Origin: Xylanibacter brevis ATCC 19188
GTDB lineage: Bacteria > Bacteroidota > Bacteroidia > Bacteroidales > Bacteroidaceae
Direction of reading: 5' to 3'
Assembly (NCBI RefSeq): GCF_000621725.1
Contig: NZ_KK211333.1
Span: forward strand, 135,181 to 199,180
Length of the DNA stretch: 64,000 nt
Part shown: in pieces, positions 20,223 through 28,445 of the stretch
Layout: each line of letters opens with the position of its first letter
How positions within the stretch are numbered: the stretch's first letter is position 1
Position numbers and translations under genes: made by a program
The notes under the pieces: generated by a model
Told to the model about the DNA's origin: nothing
The model's database searches: none
What the model saw: only the letters and a program-made list of their open reading frames with translations

Positions 20223-21722
20223 ATGAAAGTCGAAGGCGAAGATAGCTACGCCCATGTGCTGAAATACACGGGCATTTTTGGTGGTGTGCAGGGATTGAAC
20301 ATCTTTATCAATTTGGTGCGCACCAAGGTGGTGGCCATGTTTCTTGGTCCATCGGGTATGGGTTTGGCTTCGCTTTTTGGCTCAGTGGTGACGTTTGTTT
20401 CTCAGACCACCAATTTTGGCATCTCTTTCAGTGCTGTGCGCCATGTGTCCGAGCTCTTTGACAAGGGCAACGAGGATCAGATACAGCATTTTGTCAAGGT
20501 GGTGCGTGCCTGGAGTTTACTCACAGCCCTTTTGGGCATGCTGGTGTGTGTGGCTGCCGGTCCTTTGCTCAGCAAGTACACCTTCTCGTGGGGCGACCAC
20601 ACCCTCCACTTTGTTCTCCTGTCGTTTGCCGTGGGCTTGTTGGCCATCACGGGTGGCGAGTCGGCCATTCTCAAGGGTGCCCGCCGCCTGAAGTCGCTGG
20701 CTCTGATTCAGTTGTTCAATGTTCTGTTGGCATTGATCATCACCGTGCCCATCTACTACTTCTTTGGCGAGAGTGGCATTGTGCCAGTCATCGTGCTCAC
20801 CGCTTTCTCGGCTATGCTCACCACAATCTATATGTCTTACCGCCTTTATCCCCTTCGGTTGCGAGGCTGCAAGGGCATTCTTGGTGAGGGTATGGGCATG
20901 GTGCGCCTGGGAGTGGCCTATGTGCTGGCAGGTATTCTAGGCAGTGGAGCCGAGATGCTGATCCGTGCCCATCTGAATGTGGCGGGCGAGCTCGATGTGG
21001 TGGGCCTCTATAATGCAGGTTTCGTCCTCACCATCACCTATGCCGGTATGGTTTTTTCGGCTATGGAGACCGACTATTTTCCCCGTATTTCCGCGGTGAT
21101 GAACGATGGTGCTGACACGATATCTGACGTGGTCAACAAGCAGATTGAGGTGTCTTTCCTGTTGGTATCGCCCATGCTGGCCGTGTTCATCTTGTTGCTG
21201 CCAGAGCTGTTGCCCCTGCTCACGCGTACCGATTTTACGCCTGCCGTCCCTATGGCCCAGGCTGCATCGTTCTCCATGTATCTGCGTGCACTCTCGCTAC
21301 CCATGTCGTTCATGGTGCTGGCCAAGGGAGACTCGCTGGCCTATCTGCTCATCGAGGGCTTCGACTCTATTTTGCTGTTCTTCCTTGTGGTGTTAGGCTT
21401 TCGCTATTACGGACTGGTTGGCACAGGTCTGGCACTCGATGTGTCCTATGCCGTGGACCTCGTCATCATTTTCTTCTTCACCAGCCGCCGCTATGGCTAT
21501 CGTTTCTCGTTGTCATTACTCCAGATGGTACTGGTGCAGTTGCCTTTAGGCGTGTGCATCTACCTGCTGTCCCAGCTAGACCATCCTTGGTTGGGAGTGG
21601 TGCTGAGCTATGTGTTGGCCTTTGTCAGCATCGTCTTCTCGCTCACCATTCTTCATCAGAAGACCTCGTTGTGGCTGTCGCTAAAGCAACGTTTGCAATC
21701 CAAATTCCGTCGCCATGAGTAG
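20223..21722 (+). CDS. Polysaccharide flippase, Wzx-like (MVF superfamily)
   Basis: A 499-residue membrane protein with about 12-14 hydrophobic helices. The N-terminal region LKYTGIFGGVQGLNIFINLVRTKVVAMFLGPSGMG is typical of O-antigen translocases, which move lipid-linked oligosaccharide across the inner membrane. It overlaps the next glycosyltransferase by 8 bp and is divergent from three others. The polymerase (Wzy) and initiating transferase are not in the window, so this is either a small cluster or part of a dispersed pathway. Serial codon-level G+C enrichment is visible compared with the genes after 25.1 kb. Confidence 0.88.
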   Translation: MKVEGEDSYAHVLKYTGIFGGVQGLNIFINLVRTKVVAMFLGPSGMGLASLFGSVVTFVSQTTNFGISFSAVRHVSELFDKGNEDQIQHFVKVVRAWSLLTALLGMLVCVAAGPLLSKYTFSWGDHTLHFVLLSFAVGLLAITGGESAILKGARRLKSLALIQLFNVLLALIITVPIYYFFGESGIVPVIVLTAFSAMLTTIYMSYRLYPLRLRGCKGILGEGMGMVRLGVAYVLAGILGSGAEMLIRAHLNVAGELDVVGLYNAGFVLTITYAGMVFSAMETDYFPRISAVMNDGADTISDVVNKQIEVSFLLVSPMLAVFILLLPELLPLLTRTDFTPAVPMAQAASFSMYLRALSLPMSFMVLAKGDSLAYLLIEGFDSILLFFLVVLGFRYYGLVGTGLALDVSYAVDLVIIFFFTSRRYGYRFSLSLLQMVLVQLPLGVCIYLLSQLDHPWLGVVLSYVLAFVSIVFSLTILHQKTSLWLSLKQRLQSKFRRHE

Positions 21723-22701
21723 TAAGAAGGTCTCCGTGTTAGTGGCTGTCTATAATGCCGAGAAGTGGTTGCCGCGCTGTCTTGACTCGTTGCTGGCGCA
21801 GACCCATCGCAACGTGCAGGTGCTGTGCATCGACGATGCCTCTAGCGATGGCTCGCTGGCGCTGCTCCACCAGTATCAGCAACAGGACGATCGCATCACC
21901 GTTATTACCCTCGACAGTAACCATGGTCAGGCCTACGCCCGCAATCAGGGCTTGCTGCAGGCCGATGGCGACTATGTATGCTTTCTCGATGCCGACGACT
22001 GGTATTCGCCCGATGCTATAGCCCAGGCGGTGGACGTGTTCCAGCAGTATGATGATACCGACTGCGTGCTCTTTGATGTGGACTACGTCTATCCCAGCCA
22101 TTCTGAGCTCTACGCAATGCCTCCTTTCACGTCGCTCACGGGCGAAGAGGCTTTCCGATTGAGTCTCGACTGGACCATTCATGGGGTCTATATGGTGCGC
22201 CGCGAGTTGCATCAGCGCTATCCCTACGACGACACCTGCCGCTCGTATAGCGACGACAACACCACACGCCTGCACTATCTGGCCTCGCGCCGGGTGCGCC
22301 GTTGCCAGGGTGTTTACCACTATTTGCAGCACGCCGCTTCAGTCACCCATGCCTGCGATGTGCGTCGGTTCGACTTCCTGCGGGCGGGCGAGAGTATGAA
22401 GCGCCAGTTGCAGGCCTTAGGGATGGGGACCGACGTGATGCGTCTGTGGGAGACCCAGCGCATGCTCACGCTGGTAGATCTGTGTATGTTCTACCATTGC
22501 CACTCTCGTGAGCTGCCACCAGCTGATGCGGCCTACGGACTGCAGGAGCTGAGACGCGTCAGGGCAACCATAGAGCCTTGCTTGCTCGATCCCGCTCGTA
22601 CCCGTAAGTTTGGCTATCGGCTCATGCCCTCGTGGGTGCTGTTCCGCCTTCAGGAGTGGCTCTATTTCACCCTTCGTGGCTTCTTGGGGAAGAATCGCTG
22701 A
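21715..22701 (+). CDS. Glycosyltransferase family 2
   Basis: A 328-residue GT-A enzyme. The motifs are VSVLVAVYNAEKWLPRCLDS, VLCIDDASSDGS, GQAYARNQGLLQADGDYVCF and the metal site DADDW. Translation is probably coupled to the flippase through an 8-bp overlap. The C-terminal half, rich in Arg and Tyr, has no clear domain. It is the only glycosyltransferase of the cluster on the plus strand, so it likely acts on the glycan handled by the adjacent flippase. Donor unknown. Confidence 0.86.
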   Translation: MSSKKVSVLVAVYNAEKWLPRCLDSLLAQTHRNVQVLCIDDASSDGSLALLHQYQQQDDRITVITLDSNHGQAYARNQGLLQADGDYVCFLDADDWYSPDAIAQAVDVFQQYDDTDCVLFDVDYVYPSHSELYAMPPFTSLTGEEAFRLSLDWTIHGVYMVRRELHQRYPYDDTCRSYSDDNTTRLHYLASRRVRRCQGVYHYLQHAASVTHACDVRRFDFLRAGESMKRQLQALGMGTDVMRLWETQRMLTLVDLCMFYHCHSRELPPADAAYGLQELRRVRATIEPCLLDPARTRKFGYRLMPSWVLFRLQEWLYFTLRGFLGKNR

Positions 22702-22753
22702 GTTCTCCCACCTCTTATTTATTAATCCGAAAAAAAGAATACGATAGATATAT

Positions 22754-25099
22754 ATGGAAGACCTACTTTCACAACTTAACGCCGGGCAGCGTGCTGCCGT
22801 GGAGTATAACGATGGTGCCTCGCTGGTTATTGCGGGTGCCGGCTCGGGCAAGACACGTGTGCTCACCTACAAGATTGCCTACCTGCTGCAACAGGGACTG
22901 AAGCCCTGGAACATCTTGGCATTGACCTTCACCAACAAGGCCGCGCGCGAGATGAAAGAGCGCATAGGCCGACTGGTGGGCTCAGAGCAGGCACGCTATC
23001 TGCAGATGGGTACCTTCCATTCGGTGTTTGCCCGCATCCTGCGTGCCGAGGCCGACAAGTTGGGCTTTCAGTCTAACTTCACCATCTACGACCAGAGCGA
23101 CGCCCGCTCGCTGGTGAAGAGCATCGTCAAAGAGATGCAGTTGGATGATAAGGCCTACAAGCCCAATAGTGTGAGCGACCAGATTTCAATGGCCAAGAAC
23201 CATTTGGTATTGCCCAGCGGCTTTGCCCAATGTTCGATTTACGACAGCAAGAAACCTGCCGTGGCCGAGGTCTATTGTCGCTATGTGGAGCGCTGTCATC
23301 AGGCCAACGCGATGGACTTCGATGACCTGCTAGTACAGACATATCTGCTGTTTCTTAATCATGAGGATGTGCGAAGGAAATATGTTGAGAAATTCCACTT
23401 CGTGCTGGTCGATGAGTATCAGGATACGAACTATGCTCAACAGCAGATAGTACTGCAGCTTACGCGCGAACGTCAGCGCGTCTGCGTGGTGGGCGATGAT
23501 GCTCAGAGTATTTATAGTTTTCGTGGAGCAAATATTGATAATATACTGAATTTTAGACAGTCGTATGATGATGCTCGATTGTTTAAACTGGAGCAGAACT
23601 ACCGCTCTACGCAGCTTATCGTACAGGCAGCCAATAGTTTGATTCGCAAGAACGAGCGTCAGATACCAAAGGAGGTGTTTAGTGAAAATGAGCACGGAGA
23701 AAAGTTGACACTCAAGCCTGCCTACAGCGACAAGGAAGAGGCGCTCATCGTGTGCAACGACATACTGCGCATCAAGCGTCAGGAACATTGCGAGTTTAGC
23801 GATTTTGCCATACTCTATCGCACCAATTCGCAGAGCCGATCCTTCGAGGAATATATGCGCAAGATGAACATCCCGTATCGCATCTATGGCGGACTGAGCT
23901 TCTATCAGCGCAAGGAAATCAAAGACGTGATAGCCTATTTCCGCGTAGTGGTGAACCCCAACGACGAGGAGGCCCTAAAGCGCATCATCAACTATCCCAC
24001 ACGTGGCATCGGCGACACCACGCTCTCTAAGATCGTGGATACCGCCTCGCAAGATGGTGTGTCGCTCTGGGACGTGATGACCCGCCCGGCTCATCTCAAC
24101 GTGAGCAAGGCCACGCTCACCAAGATTTCCAACTTCTGTCAGCTCATCGATGGCTGGCGTATGCGCCTTGATGGCGAGGATGCCTATCAGCTGGGCCATG
24201 CCATCATCATGGAGAGCGGCATCTCGCGCGACATCTATAGTGGACGCAACCCGGAAGACATCTCCCGACAGGAGAACCTCGAGGAGTTTCTCGGAGGTAT
24301 GCAGGACTTTGTGGAGAGTAGGCGAGAGGAGGACATGGGCGATGCCGTGTCGCTGGGCGACTTCCTGCAGGAGGTGGCGCTGCTCACCGACCTGGATAGC
24401 GATAGCGATGAGGAGCAAGCCAAGGTGTCGCTGATGACCATCCATGCAGCCAAAGGACTGGAGTTTCCCACGGTCTTTGTGGTGGGACTGGAGGAGAACA
24501 TCTTCCCATCGCCCATGTGCACCGATTCGATGCGTGCGCTCGAAGAGGAGCGCCGCCTGCTCTATGTGGCCATTACGCGTGCCGAGAAACATTGCATCCT
24601 GACCTGTGCGCAGAACCGCTTCCGCTTTGGGCGCGTGGAGTACGACACGCCCTCGCGCTTCATTCGAGATATCGATCCGTCGTTGCTGCGTGTCGATTCG
24701 GCCAAAGAAGTGCCCGAGCAGGACTATGGCACCAAGCGCTTGCCATGGACGCAGAACCCGCGCCCTGTGGCGTCGCAGTTCAAGGCCGACCCCATGCCAC
24801 GCCAGGTGGCACCCCGTCGCGCCGAGGCGCCTGTAGACCCCTTCTCCGAGGGCTTCAAGAGAAAGCTTGTCGGCGAGAGTGGTGGACGTTTCAAACCTGT
24901 TCGTGCGCAGGCTCCGTCGTCGGCAGTTGGTTCGTCGTCGCTTCGCGAGGGGGCAGTCATCGAGCATCAGCGTTTCGGCATAGGTACCGTCGTCAAGGTA
25001 GAGGGAAGTGGTGAGAACGAGAAGGCCACCGTGGAGTTCCGCAACCTGGGCACTAAACAGTTGCTGCTGAAGTTTGCAAAATTCAAAGTCGTGTCTTGA
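22754..25099 (+). CDS. UvrD/PcrA-type ATP-dependent DNA helicase
   Basis: A 781-residue superfamily 1A helicase that unwinds DNA 3' to 5' in repair and replication-fork maintenance. The Q motif LNAGQRAAVEY starts the protein, followed by Walker A AGAGSGKTRVL (about residues 31-41), DEYQDTNYAQQQIV as motif II, GDDAQSIYSFRGA as motif III, MTIHAAKGLEFPTVFVVGLE as motif V and LLYVAITRAEKH as motif VI. The C-terminal 50 residues, beginning GAVIEHQRFGIGTVV, resemble the PcrA Tudor-like tail that contacts RNA polymerase. UvrD and PcrA are orthologous names, so I leave the symbol blank. Confidence 0.95.
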   Translation: MEDLLSQLNAGQRAAVEYNDGASLVIAGAGSGKTRVLTYKIAYLLQQGLKPWNILALTFTNKAAREMKERIGRLVGSEQARYLQMGTFHSVFARILRAEADKLGFQSNFTIYDQSDARSLVKSIVKEMQLDDKAYKPNSVSDQISMAKNHLVLPSGFAQCSIYDSKKPAVAEVYCRYVERCHQANAMDFDDLLVQTYLLFLNHEDVRRKYVEKFHFVLVDEYQDTNYAQQQIVLQLTRERQRVCVVGDDAQSIYSFRGANIDNILNFRQSYDDARLFKLEQNYRSTQLIVQAANSLIRKNERQIPKEVFSENEHGEKLTLKPAYSDKEEALIVCNDILRIKRQEHCEFSDFAILYRTNSQSRSFEEYMRKMNIPYRIYGGLSFYQRKEIKDVIAYFRVVVNPNDEEALKRIINYPTRGIGDTTLSKIVDTASQDGVSLWDVMTRPAHLNVSKATLTKISNFCQLIDGWRMRLDGEDAYQLGHAIIMESGISRDIYSGRNPEDISRQENLEEFLGGMQDFVESRREEDMGDAVSLGDFLQEVALLTDLDSDSDEEQAKVSLMTIHAAKGLEFPTVFVVGLEENIFPSPMCTDSMRALEEERRLLYVAITRAEKHCILTCAQNRFRFGRVEYDTPSRFIRDIDPSLLRVDSAKEVPEQDYGTKRLPWTQNPRPVASQFKADPMPRQVAPRRAEAPVDPFSEGFKRKLVGESGGRFKPVRAQAPSSAVGSSSLREGAVIEHQRFGIGTVVKVEGSGENEKATVEFRNLGTKQLLLKFAKFKVVS

Positions 25100-25130
25100 G
25101 ACATAATAACGGGGGTAAAGACATAATAAC
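25100..25130. repeat. Direct repeat GACATAATAAC, two copies
   Basis: Two perfect 11-bp copies at 25100-25110 and 25120-25130 lie directly after the helicase stop codon, 20 bp apart. They adjoin the 16-bp array. Confidence 0.75.
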
Positions 25131-25132
25131 AG

Positions 25133-25219
25133 ACGAACATACTTTTTTACGAACATACTTTTTTACGAACATACTTTTTTTTACGAACACACCTTTTTAC
25201 AAACATACATACATGTTCG
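25133..25219. repeat. 16-bp tandem array, five units, closed by an inverted end
   Basis: Units start at 25133, 25149, 25165, 25183 and 25199. The first two are identical copies of ACGAACATACTTTTTT; the third has two extra T; the last two are degenerate. The array ends with ATGTTCG (25213-25219), the inverse of the CGAACAT in each unit. The T-rich units could help end helicase transcription. Expansion by slippage is the simplest origin. Confidence 0.88.
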
Positions 25220-25267
25220 GCATCGTTGTTTTCTTTAAAAAACATAGTGCTGGGAGGTACCATTGGG

Positions 25268-25416
25268 GGTAGTTTCAGTACCGCCATTTGGTAGTCTCAG
25301 TACTTGGCGTTGGTAGCCCGACTACCTGGCGTTGGTAGTGTGACTACCGCGGCTTGGTAGCCTCAGTACCAGCGCCTGGTACGACCAGTACCAAAACGTG
25401 GTACTCTTTTTGGTAC
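25268..25416. repeat. 22-bp tandem array of GGTA/TACC inverted repeats
   Basis: Six full units start at 25268, 25290, 25312, 25334, 25356 and 25378, exactly 22 bp apart, with a partial seventh at 25400. Each is a 15-bp inverted repeat (GGTAs, 5 or so bases, sTACC) plus a 7-bp spacer. The arms pair over 4-6 bp: the unit at 25334 is best (GGTAGT with ACTACC) and the right arm at 25290 reads TACT. The centre and spacer vary. It fills the gap between the helicase and the C10 protease promoter. This is the same geometry as the array at 80-189 but an unrelated sequence. Confidence 0.88.
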
Positions 25417-25456
25417 TGAGATGTAAAGTTAACTCGTGTTAAACTTTAATACATCC

Positions 25457-25487
25457 ATTGCCCTTTTTGAAAAATTGACTATTTTTG
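25457..25487 (+). promoter_or_regulatory. Promoter of the C10 protease gene
   Basis: ATTG (25457-25460) and TATTTTTG (25480-25487) are 19 bp apart. Two 8-bp inverted arms, AAATTGAC (25472-25479) and GTCAATTT (25505-25512), bracket the -7 box and could be a regulator site. The leader to the ATG is about 55 nt and very T-rich. Confidence 0.7.
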
Positions 25488-25548
25488 TTCCCGAATTGAT
25501 ACAAGTCAATTTGTAACCTAAAACCTTTTATTTAATTATTTTTTTTTT

Positions 25549-28062
25549 ATGGTTAAACATCTTTACCTAGTGCTTGCATTATTGCTTGCATCAGAGAGTG
25601 TTGATGCTGCGCCCATCTCGAAAGACGCAGCGCGTAAGAAAGCGGAAACCTTTGCTGTCAGAAAAGGACGTACGCTTAGTTTCACTAAAAGTGCTGTTCA
25701 CAAGGCTCCACAAGCCAAAGAACAGGAAACCTCACCTTACTATGTGTTTGATATGGCTCAAGATGGCGGCTTTGTGATTGTTTCTGGCGATGACCGCACA
25801 CGCAGCATTATCGGATACACAGAGAAGGGCTGCTATGATGAAGGCACACTGCCTGAAAACATGAAGTCGTGGTTGCAAATGGTTGCTGACCGCATCACGT
25901 CGCTCGGCGATGCAACAGCCACAACGAGTCAAAGCAAGCATGTCAAGTCTGCACGAGCAGCTGCGGCCACGGTGGTCATTCCACCACTGTTGTCGAGCAC
26001 GTGGAATCAGGGTACTCCCTATTGGGACAACTGTCCCTTCCGTGATGGACAGCGTTGCTACACAGGCTGTACAGCTACTGCCTTTGCTCAGGTGATGTAC
26101 TATTACCGCTGGCCTGAGAGTGCGACAACATCGGTGCCAGGCTATTCGGACGACGGACTGAATTATAGCTCGTTGCCTGCCACTACCTTCGATTGGAACC
26201 TGATGAAGAATAGCTATGGCGACGGCGATAGCGGCTCGAGCAGTGGCAATGCCGTAGCCAAGCTGATGCACTATGTGGGCAAGGGGGCTTTGATGCATTA
26301 TACAGGTGGAGGCTCAGGAGCAGCTTTTGTCAATGCAATCAATGCACTCAAGAATTATTTTGGTTATCCTCAGGATATCTATGAGATATATAAGGACAAC
26401 TATAGCAGTAGTGACTGGGTTAATGCTGTCTATGCAGAGCTCTACTATGGACGTCCAGTACTGATAGAGGGTTACTCAGACATCAACTGGGGCGGTGGAC
26501 ATGCCTTTGTTTGTGATGGCTATCGCGACGATGGCTGCTTCCACATCAACTGGGGCTGGGGCGGCTGGTGCGACGGCTATTTCAGTCTTGACGTGCTGAA
26601 TCCCGATGATCACAGTGGCATGGGCGCAGCTCCTGGTGGAAATGGTTATTATTGGCACGAGGGTGCTGTTATGAATGTGCGCCGTCCTGACGGCATCGGT
26701 GGTGGAACAAACTCGGGCGGTGTACCAGTGGCCACGTTCTATCAGGACATTAACTACGGTGGCTATGCTGTACAGCTTAGCGAGGGCACCTATACACAGT
26801 CGCAACTGGAGGCTCGGGGCATCCGAAACAATGACATCACCTCGCTGAAGGTATTGGCTGGATTCAAGGTGACTGTTTTTGATGGCTCGTCTTTCAATGG
26901 TGATAGCAAGACGCTGTCGGCTGATTGTAGTTGGATTGGTGGCGACTGGAACGACCGAGCCAGTTCTATCAAGATTGAACCCAATGGCGTGAGCGGTCTG
27001 GGTGGCATCCATAAGCTGAAGAATTATCACAGTGGCAAGTTTATGGATCTGGATGGTAATAGCACTAACAATGGCACCGCTATCGTGCAGTGGGACGACG
27101 AGGGTACTGAGCTCTATCAGCAATGGCGCTTCAACGAGATAGAGCCAGGTGTCTATACGATTCAGGCTGCTGCCACGCAGAGCCGAGGGCTCGACATTAT
27201 CAACCGTGGCACTGCCAACGGCACGCAAGTCATTCTTTACGACTATCTAAATGGTGCTCATCAGCAGTTCATCGTCTTTGACAAGGGCGCTGGCTGGTAT
27301 CAGCTGGTGGCACGCAATTGTGGACGTGTCGTGGAAATGCCTAATGCCAGCACCACTTCGGGCGAACATGTGCAGATCTGGGACAATAATAATCAGATAT
27401 GTTCGTGGTGGCAGCTGGCGGTGGCTTACACGACGGCTGATTTGACCGATCTCGGTGGCTCATGCGAGGTGTCGCATGCGGCTGTGAACGGCAATGAGTC
27501 AGCTACAAAGCTATTTGACAACAATTCAAATACCAAATATTGTGCATTTGTCGGTTCTACAGACGAGGTCTCAATGACCTTCCACTCAACAAGAAGTGCC
27601 CGACTGACTAGCTACACCATTACTTCGGCCAACGACTTCGAAGGCCGCGACCCGAAGAACTGGCGATTGGAGGGTTCGACCAACGGCACTACGTGGGAGA
27701 CTATTGACACGCGTAGCAACGAAATATTCACGGCGCGTTTCCAAAAGAAAACTTTTAGTGTCAATCCTTCAAACAGCTACAGTCATTATCGATTAGTGGT
27801 TACTCAACGCCGGGATGCTCAGTCCACGGTATTCCAGATTGCCGAGATCGAATATTTTGCTCTTGTGGCTCAAGGACAGTATGCACCAGCCAATGCTCAA
27901 GTGCTGAGCATTGATTCTAATATTCTTGATGGACACTCGTCCGAGCATACCTTTGATATCTACTCCGTGGATGGAAAGCTTGTAAAGAGAGCTGTCACCA
28001 ATCTCGAAGGAATGCCTAAGGGTGTGTATGTGGTTAATCGCAAAAAGGTGATGATTAGATAA
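25549..28062 (+). CDS. Secreted C10 (streptopain-like) cysteine protease with lectin-like domains
   Basis: An 837-residue secreted protein. A signal peptide (about residues 1-20) is followed by a propeptide of the streptopain type (about 21-145) and the C10 peptidase domain. The nucleophile is Cys174 in YTGCTATAFAQVMYYYRWP, the catalytic His is His318 in GGGHAFVCDGY, and NWGWGGWCDGYF is the conserved tail of the fold. After it come a beta/gamma-crystallin-like segment (about 391-477), a ricin-type beta-trefoil (about 484-625, with QW repeats), an F5/8 type C or discoidin-like domain (about 634-772) and a C-terminal tail (about 785-837, IYSVDGKLVKR ... MPKGVYVV) that resembles type IX secretion sorting signals. 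Related enzymes include interpain A and Bacteroides fragilis Bfp proteases. The added domains suggest glycan or cell-surface targeting; this is inference. Confidence 0.9.
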   Translation: MVKHLYLVLALLLASESVDAAPISKDAARKKAETFAVRKGRTLSFTKSAVHKAPQAKEQETSPYYVFDMAQDGGFVIVSGDDRTRSIIGYTEKGCYDEGTLPENMKSWLQMVADRITSLGDATATTSQSKHVKSARAAAATVVIPPLLSSTWNQGTPYWDNCPFRDGQRCYTGCTATAFAQVMYYYRWPESATTSVPGYSDDGLNYSSLPATTFDWNLMKNSYGDGDSGSSSGNAVAKLMHYVGKGALMHYTGGGSGAAFVNAINALKNYFGYPQDIYEIYKDNYSSSDWVNAVYAELYYGRPVLIEGYSDINWGGGHAFVCDGYRDDGCFHINWGWGGWCDGYFSLDVLNPDDHSGMGAAPGGNGYYWHEGAVMNVRRPDGIGGGTNSGGVPVATFYQDINYGGYAVQLSEGTYTQSQLEARGIRNNDITSLKVLAGFKVTVFDGSSFNGDSKTLSADCSWIGGDWNDRASSIKIEPNGVSGLGGIHKLKNYHSGKFMDLDGNSTNNGTAIVQWDDEGTELYQQWRFNEIEPGVYTIQAAATQSRGLDIINRGTANGTQVILYDYLNGAHQQFIVFDKGAGWYQLVARNCGRVVEMPNASTTSGEHVQIWDNNNQICSWWQLAVAYTTADLTDLGGSCEVSHAAVNGNESATKLFDNNSNTKYCAFVGSTDEVSMTFHSTRSARLTSYTITSANDFEGRDPKNWRLEGSTNGTTWETIDTRSNEIFTARFQKKTFSVNPSNSYSHYRLVVTQRRDAQSTVFQIAEIEYFALVAQGQYAPANAQVLSIDSNILDGHSSEHTFDIYSVDGKLVKRAVTNLEGMPKGVYVVNRKKVMIR

Positions 28063-28069
28063 AAAAACA

Positions 28070-28102
28070 AAGTAGGGAAGAACCTCGAGTTCTTCTCTAC
28101 TT
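28070..28102 (+). terminator. Terminator of the C10 protease gene
   Basis: A 14-bp stem (28070-28083 with 28089-28102), one G-T wobble and a 5-nt loop start 8 bp after the stop codon. T residues follow the right arm. Confidence 0.85.
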
Positions 28103-28125
28103 GTTTCATTGTGTAATTTTAGCTA

Positions 28126-28197
28126 GTTAAGCGTGCCACACTTGTGAGTGTATCCTTGTGTACATGTTAATCCAGTCCATAGTTTTGTTAAGCATGC
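28126..28197. repeat. Short direct repeat in the 28.1-28.4 kb gap
   Basis: GTTAAGCGTGC (28126-28136) and GTTAAGCATGC (28187-28197) differ at one base. Apart from these, the terminator, the REP-like element and the promoter, I see no gene in 28063-28445. Confidence 0.5.
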
Positions 28198-28249
28198 TCC
28201 TTCCATTTATCACTTTTTTATTTAAAGTGCTTACTGGGACAGGCTAATG

Positions 28250-28300
28250 GTCCACTTGCCTTACAGGCAGTGTAATGGACGAAAAAAAAAGAGGGGGGCT
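28250..28300 (+). repeat. REP-like palindromic element upstream of the RAYT locus
   Basis: An outer stem GTCCA (28250-28254) with TGGAC (28276-28280) encloses an inner stem TGCCT (28257-28261) with AGGCA (28265-28269) around a TAC loop. The run beginning CTTGCCTTACAG matches, over about 30 bp and at 24 of 30 positions, two copies inside the RAYT gene 1.3 kb downstream. Such imperfect hairpins near a Y1 transposase are typical of REP sequences. Confidence 0.7.
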
Positions 28301-28399
28301 GGATACCCATAAATGGTTAATATTTTGTGAGGCTTATGGAGCTATGACGGAGCGAAAAAACACCATGATTTGAGTATTGCGCTCTTGGGCTTTTTAGGC

Positions 28400-28426
28400 T
28401 ATCTTTGCAACGATAATCTATCGTTG
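28400..28426 (+). promoter_or_regulatory. -7 element plus start-site palindrome before the methyltransferase
   Basis: TATCTTTG (28400-28407) fits TAnnTTTG. It is followed at once by a perfect 8-bp inverted repeat, CAACGATA and TATCGTTG with a 3-nt loop (28408-28426), which covers the expected transcription start. This could be an operator or a 5' stabilising hairpin. Confidence 0.6.
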
Positions 28427-28445
28427 AATAAATGTATTAGCTATT

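Noticed and set aside
23975-25156. Long open frame (393 codons) antisense to the helicase
   Set aside because: Its composition mirrors the high-G+C codons of the helicase, it has no recognisable domain and no promoter.
25457-25512. Invertible promoter before the C10 protease
   Set aside because: The inverted arms are only 8 bp and the segment is short; no recombinase gene is nearby.
26476-27228. 250-codon frame antisense to the protease
   Set aside because: Low-complexity composition and complete overlap with a well-supported multidomain protein.
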